Positions 1 to 9,139 of a stretch of DNA of 64,000 nt are shown here, in pieces; within the stretch, counting starts at the first letter, position 1; every line of letters begins with the position of its first letter. Source of the DNA: Tenericutes bacterium MZ-XQ. GTDB lineage: Bacteria; Bacillota_I; Bacilli_A; Acholeplasmatales; Acholeplasmataceae. The stretch spans positions 1,990,858 to 2,054,857 of the forward strand of contig CP017950.1 of assembly GCA_002838205.1 (NCBI GenBank). Direction: 5' to 3'. The notes below the pieces were generated by a model. It saw only the letters and a list, made by a program, of their open reading frames with translations, was not told the DNA's origin and did no database searches. The position numbers and the translations under genes are program-made.

Positions 1-927
1 ATACATTTTGATATGGTTTCAACGGCTAATATTTCAAAACGTAGTGAAAACTATCAAATGAATGTAACTTACATTATGATCGGTGGTTTACAAGATTATC
101 AAACCATTGACATTTTTATTGGAGGATCAACCGAGAACATCCCTCAAGCTATGTATACGATTAGAGGACAAATCAAAGCTGATGGCTCGGATTTATTAAT
201 GGGTCTTCCTTTATTAAGCTTTTTTGGAGCTCCAGTGAATCCAGAAAGTGTCCCTACAGACGAGATTTATCAATTGTTATCTACAGGATTCGATAATTTT
301 AATATTACAGCAGAAACAACTGTTGCAGATTTGCTTGCGCAAGTAAGACTTTATGATAGTGAAAATAGTCTTGTAAAAAATGGTAGAAAAGTTATTGGTC
401 TTACAGGAAAATGGGGTGGTGGAACATTCCACGAACAGCTCATGGCACTTGAGTCTTATATCGTGAGTGAAGCTCTAACTCTAGAAGAACTTTATACATT
501 TTTAACTGAAACGAATCAAGCTGATGATCAACAAAGGGATACCATTGCATGAGCGACTATGATGTTTGAACCAAAAATGATAAAAATTGTCGCTAAAGCA
601 GCTGGTATTGATTTATGGAACGGAGAACCTACAGTTGTAGATGCCAAAGTTGAAAACTCGAATCACATCATCACTGTGCGTATCATGGGTTATCATGAAA
701 TGCTGATTGAAGTAGAACTTTCTACTGAAAAGGAACTGATTAATCTTACGGTTTTAGAACATACAGAAACTGCAGGATTCGGCAAAGACGTTATTGAAGG
801 AGATTACATATCTCAACTCATTAGTGCTGATGACTTAGACCAAGTTCAAATAATCGCCGGATCTACAAAAACCTCTAATGCACTTGTTGATGCAATAAAA
901 ACAGCAATTCAATATCTTAACGATTAA
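1..927 (+). pseudogene. Tandem FMN-binding-domain (flavinylated) protein, 5' partial, split by an in-frame TGA
   Basis: Two open stretches (before 550 and 559-927) lie in the same frame, separated only by TGA at 550-552. Read through, the junction is D-T-I-A-[stop]-A-T, which is the flavinylation signature (S/A)-G-A-T with the Gly codon GGA changed to TGA by one base. The second part ends with a second FMN_bind domain carrying I-A-G-S-T-K-T-S-N-A-L, an NqrC/RnfG-like site where ApbE attaches FMN to the Thr. The protein therefore had at least two covalent-FMN domains, as in extracytoplasmic flavoproteins used for electron transfer. The reading frame is open to the window edge, so any signal peptide lies outside. 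As it stands the first domain is truncated just before its FMN-accepting Thr. A sequencing error or readthrough is possible; TGA is a normal stop elsewhere in the window. Confidence 0.8.
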
Positions 928-944
928 TAGAGTAGTACAAGCAC

Positions 945-957
945 AAAAAAGACCAAA
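945..957 (+). terminator. Left arm of a bidirectional terminator split by an IS element
   Basis: AAAAAAGACCAAA here is the exact reverse complement of TTTGGTCTTTTTT at 2669-2681. Removing the insertion at 961-2665 and one copy of the TAT duplication restores a 13-bp stem with a TAT loop. It lies between the convergent flavoprotein gene (+) and pdhABCD operon (-), so it would have terminated both. Confidence 0.75.
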
Positions 958-1013
958 TATTGAACTGCCCCCTGTCAAGTAGACATCATAAATAAATAAA
1001 ATTTTATATTTTC

Positions 1014-1805
1014 TTAAATTGAGGCTTGATTCCTATATTGTATTGGAGTCAAGCCTTTTAATACGGGTTGGTATCTTTGATTATTGTAAAATATGATATA
1101 TTCTTTAATAGCCATTTTCAATTGATCAATTGAGTAAAACTTATTTAAATTATACATTTCGCACTTTAATGTTCCCCAAAAAGCTTCCATAGGTCCATTA
1201 TCAATACATTTTCCAACTCTTGACATACTTTGTATGAATTTTTTATCATCAAGTTTTTTCTTGAAAACTCGATTTGTATATTGAAATCCTCTATCACTAT
1301 GAAATAGGATGTTTTCAATGTTCGGATATTTGTTGATTGCTTGTTCAAATGTTTTAAAAACGAGATCATTATTATTTGATGTTCCTAATCTATATGTGAC
1401 AATACTATGATCATATAAGTCGATGATTGCACTTAAATATAACTTTATTGTTGATCCAATAATTTTAAATTCAGTAACGTCAGTTAACCACTTTTCATTT
1501 GGCTTGCTTGCTGTAAAATCACGGTTTAAAATGTTTTTTCCTACCTGCTCTGGTTTATATCTTAAATAGTTGGTTTTCTTTCTTCTAATTGCTGAAGAGA
1601 TTCCAAGAAGTCTCATGTGTCTTCTTATCCTTTTGATGTTATAAGTCGTTTTATATATGATATTGATGAACAATGTCATGCGACGATACCCTAAAATATG
1701 ATTAAACAGTTCATGTAGACTTAAAATCTGTTCTTCAATGATTTTATCTGTTTCATTGACAATATCTTTTCGCTTTAACCATTTATAATATGAACTACGA
1801 TTCAT
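1014..1805 (-). CDS. IS3/IS150-type transposase OrfB (rve integrase domain)
   Basis: The catalytic half of the transposase has an HTH_21 region followed by an RNase-H-like integrase core. The DDE residues are visible as the Asp in WLTDVTEF, the Asp in FHSDRGFQYT and the Glu in NGPMEAFWGTLK. The frame stays open upstream of the first ATG and joins orfA through the A-AAA-AAG site at 1919-1925 (in that frame: ARRDRKEVDQRK...), so the functional product is probably the OrfAB fusion. The 263-residue span matches family length and no damage is visible. Confidence 0.88.
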   Translation of the reverse strand: MNRSSYYKWLKRKDIVNETDKIIEEQILSLHELFNHILGYRRMTLFINIIYKTTYNIKRIRRHMRLLGISSAIRRKKTNYLRYKPEQVGKNILNRDFTASKPNEKWLTDVTEFKIIGSTIKLYLSAIIDLYDHSIVTYRLGTSNNNDLVFKTFEQAINKYPNIENILFHSDRGFQYTNRVFKKKLDDKKFIQSMSRVGKCIDNGPMEAFWGTLKCEMYNLNKFYSIDQLKMAIKEYIIFYNNQRYQPVLKGLTPIQYRNQASI

Positions 1806-1852
1806 CTCATAGACAATACATAAGGCTTTTACTGAATAATCTTTACTTAACT

Positions 1853-2584
1853 CTAAGATAGCTTTGTAGATGTTTTCTTGTGTTTTTCTCTGATCGACCT
1901 CCTTTCGATCTCTTCGAGCTTTTTTAGCGCTCTATTCTCCATTTCTAAGTAAACGTTCTTTGCCTCAAGCTTTTTTAAATGATGTCGAAGTTTATCTTCT
2001 TCATTCATCTCAGACTCAACCTTGTTTTTACCCCTACGATCAATTAGCCCTTCTTCACCAAGTTGTTTATATTTTTTTACCCATGAAAAGACTTGGGCAT
2101 AATTTATTCTAAATTTAATCGCTGTTTCTTTGTAGTTTGTTCCATGCTCTAAACAGTATTCTACAATTTCAATACGTTCTTCGTATGTTGTTTTCCTTGA
2201 TTTTGTCATATAGACCTCCGGTTTAGGATCATAATCCTTTATTTCTATATGACTAGTATACTTGTTTATCCAACTTAAGAGAAGCCCACGACTACTTATT
2301 TTGTATCTATTACTGATATCTTCTAGTGACCCTTCTCCTTCTAGATATGCTTTAATGACTGTTTCTTTAAATGCTTTTGAATATGATTTGTTACTCTTGT
2401 CATTTTCAAATGCTGATGATCCTATGCTCTCATATTTATTCAACCATTTAGGAATGATGCTTTTATGTACACCATATATGCCTGCTAGTCTTGATGGTGC
2501 CTCTCCAGCTTTGTATCTCTCTATTATTTCTAACTTCATTTCTTTACTTAGTGTTGCTTTTCTGCTCATATAAAAAACCTCCAA
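1853..2584 (-). CDS. IS3/IS150-type transposase OrfA
   Basis: This 243-residue DNA-binding subunit contains three helix-turn-helix-like repeats (around residues 10-60, 68-110 and 130-185) and a C-terminal Leu/Lys-rich coiled coil used for multimerisation. The extended OrfA with several HTH units is typical of the IS150 group. At the start of the last helix the codons CTA AAA AAG contain the slippery heptamer A-AAA-AAG (plus-strand 1919-1925). A -1 slip there carries ribosomes into the orfB frame to make the OrfAB transposase. A later in-frame ATG (MSRKATLSK, sixth codon) is an alternative start. Confidence 0.85.
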   Translation of the reverse strand: MEVFYMSRKATLSKEMKLEIIERYKAGEAPSRLAGIYGVHKSIIPKWLNKYESIGSSAFENDKSNKSYSKAFKETVIKAYLEGEGSLEDISNRYKISSRGLLLSWINKYTSHIEIKDYDPKPEVYMTKSRKTTYEERIEIVEYCLEHGTNYKETAIKFRINYAQVFSWVKKYKQLGEEGLIDRRGKNKVESEMNEEDKLRHHLKKLEAKNVYLEMENRALKKLEEIERRSIREKHKKTSTKLS

Positions 2585-2668
2585 AGTTTCTACTACATCA
2601 AAGTACTCATAATCTTAAAGATTACTTTCTTTATTTATAGTGTCTACTTTAGAGGTATCATATCATAT

Positions 2669-2681
2669 TTTGGTCTTTTTT
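2669..2681 (-). terminator. Right arm of the split terminator downstream of pdhD
   Basis: TTTGGTCTTTTTT pairs perfectly with 945-957 once the IS is removed. With 1.7 kb now in the loop, efficient termination of the pdh transcript here is doubtful and the IS may receive read-through transcription. Confidence 0.7.
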
Positions 2682-2698
2682 CATTAATTAACTGTATT

Positions 2699-4069
2699 TT
2701 AAATATGAATGGGTTTATCTACCGCACCATGAGCAGCTTCCATAATCACTTCAGAAAGTGTAGGATGTGGATGAACGGTATTTGCAACCTCATAAGCTGT
2801 ACCTTCAAGTTCCATCGTTACACCTAATTCAGCAATCAAATCTGATGCATTATAAGCTAAAATGTGAGCTCCAAGTATTTCTTTGTACTTTTCACTAACT
2901 AATAACTTAACAAATCCATCTTTTTCATTATCTGCTAATGCTTTACCGCTTGCAAGTAATGGGAAAGTCGATGCTTTATAGCTAATACCTTTTTCTTTTA
3001 GTTCTTTTTCAGTATATCCAACAGATGCAATTTCTGGTGAACCATAAACAGCATTTGGCATACGGTTATAGTTCATTTTTTTATCGTGACCTAGTATGTT
3101 TTCTACTGCAACGATACCTTCATGAGATGCAACATGTGCAAGCATATACTTACCATTCACATCACCGATGGCATAAACGTTAGGTACATTCGTCTTAAGT
3201 CTTTCATCAGTAACAATCGCACCGCGTTCCATCTTAAGATTCAACGCTTCTAGACCTTGTGAATTAGCTTTCATGCCAACACTCACTAAAATACTATCGG
3301 CTTTAACTTTTTCTTCTTTGCCATCTAATAGATAGATAACATCATCGCCTTTAACTGCTTTAACTTCTGCATTGACAAAAATCTCAATACCTTCACGCTT
3401 TAAAATCTTCGCATATTGGGTTCTAATATCATCATCCATCATCGGAACAATACCATCAAGTTTTTCAATAATAGTAACTTTCGATCCTAATGAATTAAAG
3501 ATTGTCGCAAACTCTACACCAATCACACCGCCACCAATAATGACTAAGTTTTTAGGTGCTTCTTCAATTTGTAACATCTCTCTTGAAGTTCTAGCAAATC
3601 CCTTTTCATATGCATCTTTAAGTCCCTCAATTGGTGGAACTATTGGAGATGCACCAGTCGCTAAAATCAAATGCTTGCATTCTAAAGTTTCGCCATTAAC
3701 TTCTACTTTATTTTTCGCAACAACTTTGCCTAATCCATTAAAGACTTCAACGCCGTTTTTCTTAAGTAATCCTGCAACACCTGTGGTAAGTTTTTTTACA
3801 ACAAGGTTTTTTCTTTTCAACATTTGCGACCAATCAAAACCAATATTACCATCAATGGTAACACCATAATCTTTCGCATGGCTTAATGTCTTATAGACCT
3901 TTGCATTTTTTAATAACGTTTTTGTTGGAATACATCCATGATTTAAACAAATCCCTCCAACAACTTCTTTTTCTACAAGTGCAACCTTCAAGTTATTTTG
4001 CGCAGCCTTAATCGCAGCCACATAACCACCTGGTCCACCGCCTAATACAACAACATCATAAGTTTTCAT
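2699..4069 (-). CDS. pdhD: Dihydrolipoyl dehydrogenase (E3)
   Basis: A 456-residue flavoprotein disulfide reductase that reoxidises the dihydrolipoyl groups of the PDH complex with NAD+. Visible motifs are an N-terminal FAD-binding GGGPGGYVAA, the redox-active pair in GGICLNHGCIPTK, a second NAD-binding GGGVIGVEFA near residue 180, and the C-terminal dimerisation part with HPHPTLSE holding the catalytic His-Glu pair. It is the last gene of the pdhABCD operon, 10 bp after pdhC, with TGAGGTG as ribosome binding site. There is no N-terminal lipoyl domain, unlike some Mollicute E3 proteins. Confidence 0.96.
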   Translation of the reverse strand: MKTYDVVVLGGGPGGYVAAIKAAQNNLKVALVEKEVVGGICLNHGCIPTKTLLKNAKVYKTLSHAKDYGVTIDGNIGFDWSQMLKRKNLVVKKLTTGVAGLLKKNGVEVFNGLGKVVAKNKVEVNGETLECKHLILATGASPIVPPIEGLKDAYEKGFARTSREMLQIEEAPKNLVIIGGGVIGVEFATIFNSLGSKVTIIEKLDGIVPMMDDDIRTQYAKILKREGIEIFVNAEVKAVKGDDVIYLLDGKEEKVKADSILVSVGMKANSQGLEALNLKMERGAIVTDERLKTNVPNVYAIGDVNGKYMLAHVASHEGIVAVENILGHDKKMNYNRMPNAVYGSPEIASVGYTEKELKEKGISYKASTFPLLASGKALADNEKDGFVKLLVSEKYKEILGAHILAYNASDLIAELGVTMELEGTAYEVANTVHPHPTLSEVIMEAAHGAVDKPIHI

Positions 4070-4079
4070 AATCTACACC

Positions 4080-5396
4080 TCAACTTAATAATAACATCAT
4101 TGGGTCAGATAATAAAGACTTAATTTCATTTAAGAATCTGCCAGCATCAGCGCCATCGATCACTCTATGATCAACTGCTAATGATAAAGGTAGAACATAA
4201 CTGATTTTGATTTCATCATTTACAACAACAGGCTTCTTTTCAATCTTACCAATACCTAAAATACCAACTTCAGGATGGTTAATGATTGGTGTGCCATAAG
4301 CAACATTTGCAGCACCAAAATTTGTAATACTAAATGTTGAGTTTCTTAGTTGATCAAGTTGAACTTTTCTTTCAACAGTTGCATCTGCAACATCTCTAAT
4401 TTCCTTAGCTAATTCTAAAATACTCTTCTTATCAGCATTTTTGATATTTGGCACGATAAGGCCATCTTTTGTATCTACAGCCATACCAATATTATAGAAC
4501 TTCTTAAGTACCATTTGCTCATTTTCTTGATCAAAACTTGCATTGAAATAAGGGAACTTCTTAAGTGCAAGAATAGTTGCTTTCATGATAAAAGCCATAT
4601 AAGTTAACTTAATATCTTGAGCAGCAGCTTGTTCCTTAACTTTAGCACGAAGATCAACAAGTTTATCAACAACAACTTCATCCATCAATACAGTATGCGG
4701 AATCACTTGTTTAGCAATCGTCATAGACTTAACAATAGCTTTTCTTAACTTAGTAATCTTAACAAGTTCAACATCGCCTTCAGTTGAAACCTTTACACTT
4801 GGTATAGAGATACCAGTTGACTTAGCTTCACCTTTTGACTCTGCAGCTTTTTTAATATCTTCTTTTAATACTCTTCCGTTTTCACCAGTACCTTCGATTA
4901 ACTTAATATCAACACCTAAATCTTTTGCAAGTTGTCTTGCAACAGGTGTAGCTAATACACGTTTATTTTCAGTACTTGCTTTTTTAGCACCACTATGTTC
5001 ATTACTAGAAGCCATGACTGCAGAAGATACTTCGATTTCACCAATAACACCTTGTGGCTCATCTTCTTCCTCTTCAGCTACAGAAGCTTTTTTAGGTTCA
5101 TCTTTAGAATCATCTTTCTTTTCTTCTTTAGCTTCTTCTTTTTCTTCGACTTCACCACCGGTACCATCATCGATTACAACTAAGGTTTCACCAACATTAA
5201 TTGTATCTCCTTCTTTAGCACCTAATTTTGTGATGACGCCATCAACAGGAGCAGGTAGTTCAGCATTTACTTTATCTGTTTCCACAATCACTAAAGTTTC
5301 GCCTTCCTTAACCTTATCTCCTTTTTTAAAATTCCATTTTAATATAACACCTTCATGGATACCTTCACCGATATCCGCGAATTTAAAATCATACAT
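4080..5396 (-). CDS. pdhC: Pyruvate dehydrogenase E2, dihydrolipoamide acetyltransferase
   Basis: This 438-residue core subunit of the PDH complex moves acetyl groups from lipoate to CoA. Domain order is one N-terminal lipoyl domain (Lys in [12 protein letters not shown], about residue 42), an acidic Glu/Lys/Asp-rich linker (about 85-125), a peripheral subunit-binding domain ([15 protein letters not shown], about 148-182) and the acyltransferase catalytic domain with [13 protein letters not shown] near the end. The stop codon is TGA, which shows TGA terminates in this genome. AAGGAGG precedes the ATG. Third gene of the operon. Confidence 0.96.
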   Translation of the reverse strand: MYDFKFADIGEGIHEGVILKWNFKKGDKVKEGETLVIVETDKVNAELPAPVDGVITKLGAKEGDTINVGETLVVIDDGTGGEVEEKEEAKEEKKDDSKDEPKKASVAEEEEDEPQGVIGEIEVSSAVMASSNEHSGAKKASTENKRVLATPVARQLAKDLGVDIKLIEGTGENGRVLKEDIKKAAESKGEAKSTGISIPSVKVSTEGDVELVKITKLRKAIVKSMTIAKQVIPHTVLMDEVVVDKLVDLRAKVKEQAAAQDIKLTYMAFIMKATILALKKFPYFNASFDQENEQMVLKKFYNIGMAVDTKDGLIVPNIKNADKKSILELAKEIRDVADATVERKVQLDQLRNSTFSITNFGAANVAYGTPIINHPEVGILGIGKIEKKPVVVNDEIKISYVLPLSLAVDHRVIDGADAGRFLNEIKSLLSDPMMLLLS

Positions 5397-5408
5397 GAGT
5401 AGACCTCC

Positions 5409-6386
5409 TTAAAATTTAGCTACTTTTTTGATCTCAGCAGCAATTCTTTCTGGTTGAACGAAATGGAACATTTCACCTTTTGCAAGTGGAACTGTAATAT
5501 CAAAACCAGTAACTCGAGTTGGTGCAGCTTCTAGATACAAGAACGCTTTTTCATTCACTAATGACATAAGCTCAGCACCAGGTCCATATGTCTTAACCGC
5601 TTCTTGAACCACCAAGAAACGACCTGTCTTTTTAACAGATTCAATAATTGTTTCTTCATCAATTGGGTTGATTGTTCTTAAATCAATAAGTTCAACACTG
5701 ATATTTTCACCTTCTAAAAGCTTAATCGCTTTTTCAGCTTCTCTCATCATTGCACCCCATGCAACAACAGTGATATCAGAACCTTCTTGAACCACTTTAG
5801 CTTTTCCAATCGGTATTCTATACATTTCTTCAGGAACATCTTGTTTACCTGAACGATAGATTCTCTTAGGTTCCATATAAATCACAGGATCCGGATCTTC
5901 AATCGCAGAAACCATTAAACCTTTTGCATCGTAAGGTGTTGAAGGCATAACAACTTTTAATCCTGGAATATGCCCAAGTAGTGTTTCTAAAGATTCACTA
6001 TGGTGTTCTAAAGCTCTAATACCACCACCAACTGGGAATCTTACAACAATAGGCAATCCATATTTACCACGACTTCTATTTCTATATCTCGCCATGTGTG
6101 TCACAATTTCTGTATATCCAGGGAACACAAAGCCATCAAACTGAATTTCCGCTACCGGACGAAGACCATTAATTGCCATGCCAATGGCATTACCTGTAAT
6201 CGCAGCTTCTGCAATCGGTGTATCAAATACACGATCTTCTCCATATTTCTTTTGGAGACCTGCAGTTACTCTAAATACTCCGCCTTCATAGCCGGCATCT
6301 TCACCAAATACGACAACTTTATCATCATCAGCCATTTTTTGGTCTAATGCTTGATTAATTGCTGTTAATAAATTTATAACTGCCAT
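5409..6386 (-). CDS. pdhB: Pyruvate dehydrogenase E1 component, beta subunit
   Basis: The 325-residue beta chain of the thiamine-diphosphate E1 heterotetramer. The N-terminal pyrimidine-binding half has VVFGEDAGYEGGVFRVT and the conserved ALEHHSESLE segment. The C-terminal transketolase-type half ends with the family sequence FDITVPLAKGEMFHFVQPERI. It lies 1 bp after pdhA with a strong AAGGAGG overlapping the end of pdhA, and 12 bp before pdhC, so the four genes form one transcript. Confidence 0.96.
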   Translation of the reverse strand: MAVINLLTAINQALDQKMADDDKVVVFGEDAGYEGGVFRVTAGLQKKYGEDRVFDTPIAEAAITGNAIGMAINGLRPVAEIQFDGFVFPGYTEIVTHMARYRNRSRGKYGLPIVVRFPVGGGIRALEHHSESLETLLGHIPGLKVVMPSTPYDAKGLMVSAIEDPDPVIYMEPKRIYRSGKQDVPEEMYRIPIGKAKVVQEGSDITVVAWGAMMREAEKAIKLLEGENISVELIDLRTINPIDEETIIESVKKTGRFLVVQEAVKTYGPGAELMSLVNEKAFLYLEAAPTRVTGFDITVPLAKGEMFHFVQPERIAAEIKKVAKF

Positions 6387-6387
6387 C

Positions 6388-7473
6388 TTATTTGCCTCCT
6401 TCTTCTAAAAACTTCTTGTGAGTTTCATATTGTTCTTTTAATTGTGGTGTCATTTCTTCATATGTATACTGGAAGATATCAAGCAATTCTGCTGAACCTG
6501 ATTGTTCAACTTTCTTGAATGTTTCACCAACAAAAGTATTGTTTTCTTCTTCTAATTTCTTATCTTCTTCTTCTGTCCAATATTTCTTTTCAATCAAATA
6601 TTTCTTGAATCTTTCAATTGGATCACGTTTTGCCCATAATTCAACTTCTTTATCATCACGATATAATGTAGGATCATCAGAAGTTGTATGTGGCCCCATA
6701 CGATATGTCACAGCCTCAATTAAAACTGGACCTTTTCCACTTCTTGCATGTTCAATCGCTTCTTTCATCGCAACATACATTGCAAGCACATCATTACCAT
6801 CAACTTGCATGCCTGGAATACCAAATGCTACAGCTTTTTGAGCTAATGTTTCTGCTTTAGTCGCTTTTTTTCTAGGGGTAGAAATCGCATATTGATTGTT
6901 TTGAATCATTGTGACTAAAGGCAGATCATATGCAGCAGCAAAGTTCATACCTTCATAAAACTCACCATGTGATGTACCACCATCACCAATCGCAGTGACT
7001 GCAACTTCATTTTTCTTTAAAATTTTTGAAGCATAAGCAATCCCTGATGCATGGTTAACTTGAGATCCAATGATAATGTTCATAGGTGTAACTTTCACAC
7101 CATCATTAAAATGACTTCCCCATTCGTTACCATACCAATAAAGATACACTTGTTCAAGTGTAACTCCTTTGTATAATAATACGTTTAAATCTCTAAATCC
7201 TGGAACATACCAGTCTTGTTCTTGCATTGCTGCAGCAGCGCCAATTTGAGCGCCTTCTTGGCCTCTATTTGGCGCATATGTAAGCATTCTGCCTTGTCTT
7301 TGATATTGCATAGCTTTAACATCTGCAACTCTGCCAAGAGCCATGGTTTTATACATCTTTAGTAGTGTTTCTTTATCTAATTTAGGCTCTAAATCTTTGT
7401 TAACAATTTTACCTTTTTCATCTAGGATTGATAACTGTTTTTTCTTAAGCGGATCATAGTCTTTAAAAAGCAT
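6388..7473 (-). CDS. pdhA: Pyruvate dehydrogenase E1 component, alpha subunit
   Basis: The alpha chain of PDH E1 binds thiamine diphosphate and Mg2+. The diphosphate-binding motif runs from GDGGTSHGEFYEGMNFA to NNQYAIS (about residues 160-195), and the phosphorylation-loop region has YRMGPHTTSDDPTLYR. The start is placed at 7473 (361 residues), because AAGGAGG lies eight bases before that ATG; the longer frame starting at 7491 would put this site inside the gene. First gene of pdhABCD, with a clear promoter at 7502-7530. Confidence 0.95.
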   Translation of the reverse strand: MLFKDYDPLKKKQLSILDEKGKIVNKDLEPKLDKETLLKMYKTMALGRVADVKAMQYQRQGRMLTYAPNRGQEGAQIGAAAAMQEQDWYVPGFRDLNVLLYKGVTLEQVYLYWYGNEWGSHFNDGVKVTPMNIIIGSQVNHASGIAYASKILKKNEVAVTAIGDGGTSHGEFYEGMNFAAAYDLPLVTMIQNNQYAISTPRKKATKAETLAQKAVAFGIPGMQVDGNDVLAMYVAMKEAIEHARSGKGPVLIEAVTYRMGPHTTSDDPTLYRDDKEVELWAKRDPIERFKKYLIEKKYWTEEEDKKLEEENNTFVGETFKKVEQSGSAELLDIFQYTYEEMTPQLKEQYETHKKFLEEGGK

Positions 7474-7501
7474 ATCTTCGCCCTCCTTCATTTACACTTG
7501 T

Positions 7502-7530
7502 ATTATACTTGAGCGGGGTTTTTAATACAA
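7502..7530 (-). promoter_or_regulatory. Sigma-A-type promoter of pdhABCD
   Basis: On the minus strand TTGTAT (7530-7525), a 17-bp spacer and a perfect TATAAT (7507-7502) precede the pdhA ribosome binding site by about 15 bases. The leader is therefore very short and no leader structure fits between them. Confidence 0.75.
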
Positions 7531-7621
7531 AAGTTTTGCTTAAGGGAGAACTCTTAATTATAGAATATATATTTATTATCTTTGTTAAGCGATTTTGCTT
7601 ATTTATTAGATTTATATATGA

Positions 7622-7654
7622 AAATAAAAAAATGGAAGATACGTAGTATCTTCC
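7622..7654 (-). terminator. Rho-independent terminator of the ATPase gene
   Basis: GGAAGATAC, loop of three, GTATCTTCC (a perfect 9-bp stem, 7634-7654), followed on the minus strand by ATTTTTTTATTTT. It lies between the ATPase gene stop and the pdh promoter. Confidence 0.85.
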
Positions 7655-7689
7655 AAATGTCAATTACATTCAATAATCTAATTACTGAA

Positions 7690-8883
7690 TCATTTAGTCT
7701 CTAACAAAAACGATTCAATATTAAGGTGATGAATGCCATCCTGTGAAAAATCAATTTGATCCATAGATATTACATACTTAGGATAATTGTCATTAATTTT
7801 TTTCAGTACTCCGAACTCTCTTAAACGTGTCGTTTCTGATTCCAAGATATAGGATACTTGATAATAACACCTTTCTTTCCCTTTGTATGCTACAAAATCT
7901 ATTTCATAATCATCTACTTTTCCAACATAAACGCTATAACCCCTTCTAAGGAGTTCTATGTAGATAATGTTTTCTAAGATAACTTCTATAACTTTTATAT
8001 TATCCCCTGATATGGCTTCTCTAATCCCTTGGTCTGCAATATAGTATTTTTCTTCAGTCTTTAATATACTTTTACCTAATAAATCATTTCTACTTACCTT
8101 GTATATCAAGAAAGCATCCTGAATCATTTTCAAATAGTTGAGTATCGTATCTACTGAAACACCTGCTTGTTGAGACTTAAAATATTTTGATATAGAAAGT
8201 GCAGAAAAAGTTTTACCAACATTTGTAAAAACATATTGAATTAATTTTTCCAAAATAATAGAATTTCTAATTTTATATCTTGATACTACATCTTGCAAAA
8301 TCGCAGATTGAAAAGAATCTCTTAAGGCATTCATAGAAAAATCATATTGTAAATCAAACGAAGAAATCGATGGAATACCTCCAAATATCAAATAATCTTT
8401 AAACGAAGCTGCTGTATTTAACTCTTTAAATTCTTTATATGAAAATGGATGAACCAGTATTTCTATATACCTTCCTGCAAGATAGGTAGCCAGTTCAGAG
8501 GAAAGCATATCAGCATTTGAACCAGTAATATAAATGTCATATTGATTGATTGCATGGAATGCATTGACAGCTTTCTCCCAATGTTCAACTCTACTAATCT
8601 CGTCTAACAACAAATATATAACACCTTTTTTATTGTTTGAAAACGACAATACATGATTTGTTAAATCTTTATAGTTATTAATCTCAAAACTGTCAGGCAA
8701 TTCAAAATTAATTTTTAATATATGAGTTTCTGGAATTCCTTGTGATAAAAGACTATCCACATAAAGATTTAGTAAAGTGGATTTCCCTACCCTTCTTAAT
8801 CCTGTTAATATTTTAATAAATGGCTTGTCTTTATATCCATTCAAAATATTTATATAAGTATCTCTTTTTATCATTTTCATCAT
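7690..8883 (-). CDS. AAA ATPase with C-terminal DUF4143-type domain
   Basis: A 397-residue protein of the AAA_14/DUF4143 family. Walker A is GLRRVGKSTLL (about residue 29) and Walker B is VIYLLLDEIS (about 88-97). The C-terminal third has the PD-(D/E)xK-like pattern ENIIYIELLRRGYSVYVGKVDDYEIDFVAYKG typical of DUF4143. The cellular role of the family is not settled; proposals include mobile or defence-linked functions. Several ATGs cluster at the start (8883, 8880, 8874) and none has a good ribosome binding site. An IS110 element now lies just upstream and separates the gene from a consensus promoter at 10441-10469. Confidence 0.85.
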   Translation of the reverse strand: MMKMIKRDTYINILNGYKDKPFIKILTGLRRVGKSTLLNLYVDSLLSQGIPETHILKINFELPDSFEINNYKDLTNHVLSFSNNKKGVIYLLLDEISRVEHWEKAVNAFHAINQYDIYITGSNADMLSSELATYLAGRYIEILVHPFSYKEFKELNTAASFKDYLIFGGIPSISSFDLQYDFSMNALRDSFQSAILQDVVSRYKIRNSIILEKLIQYVFTNVGKTFSALSISKYFKSQQAGVSVDTILNYLKMIQDAFLIYKVSRNDLLGKSILKTEEKYYIADQGIREAISGDNIKVIEVILENIIYIELLRRGYSVYVGKVDDYEIDFVAYKGKERCYYQVSYILESETTRLREFGVLKKINDNYPKYVISMDQIDFSQDGIHHLNIESFLLETK

Positions 8884-9139
8884 GTAAGATTTAAACTGTA
8901 TTAAGTTAGTACTTAAGACGGATTTAAATCTTTCCCCTTTCTTTCTAATTTAATATAATAATAATGTACTGTGGATTTGTTTCATTTTTATATAGCTTAG
9001 ACTATTTCGAGGTGACGCTTACCACGGTCTTTATTTTAATCAGCAATAGTTAGTTAGCGCAAGACGCTTTTTACATGATTATGAGATAAAGATTAGCTGG
9101 ACTTACCACATGTACACATAATTTTAAGGAGGTGTACTT

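Larger units (their letters stand above)
961..2665 (-). mobile_element. IS3-family (IS150-like) insertion sequence, complete
   Basis: The 1705-bp element begins TGAACTG and ends CATATCA. Its imperfect terminal inverted repeats share the inner block AAGTAGACA (left, to about 985) and TGTCTACTT (right, from 2641). It is flanked by a 3-bp direct repeat TAT (958-960 and 2666-2668), a size usual for IS3-family elements. It carries orfA and orfB on the minus strand joined by a -1 frameshift signal. Both reading frames look intact, so the copy may be active and recent. Confidence 0.85.

Noticed and set aside
550-552. Genome-wide reassignment of TGA (to Trp or Gly)
   Set aside because: pdhC, the DUF4143-type ATPase gene, feoA, feoB and the M48 peptidase gene end sensibly at TGA, and some of these overlap the next ATG as ATGA. 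The single internal TGA is therefore a lesion or a special case.
3372-3869. 165-codon plus-strand frame opposite pdhD
   Set aside because: Antisense of a strongly coding gene, no domain and no start signal.
5014-5412. 132-codon plus-strand frame opposite pdhC
   Set aside because: Composition follows the reverse of the acidic linker and lipoyl domain of pdhC (Ser/Pro/Thr-rich); no ribosome binding site. It is a shadow.
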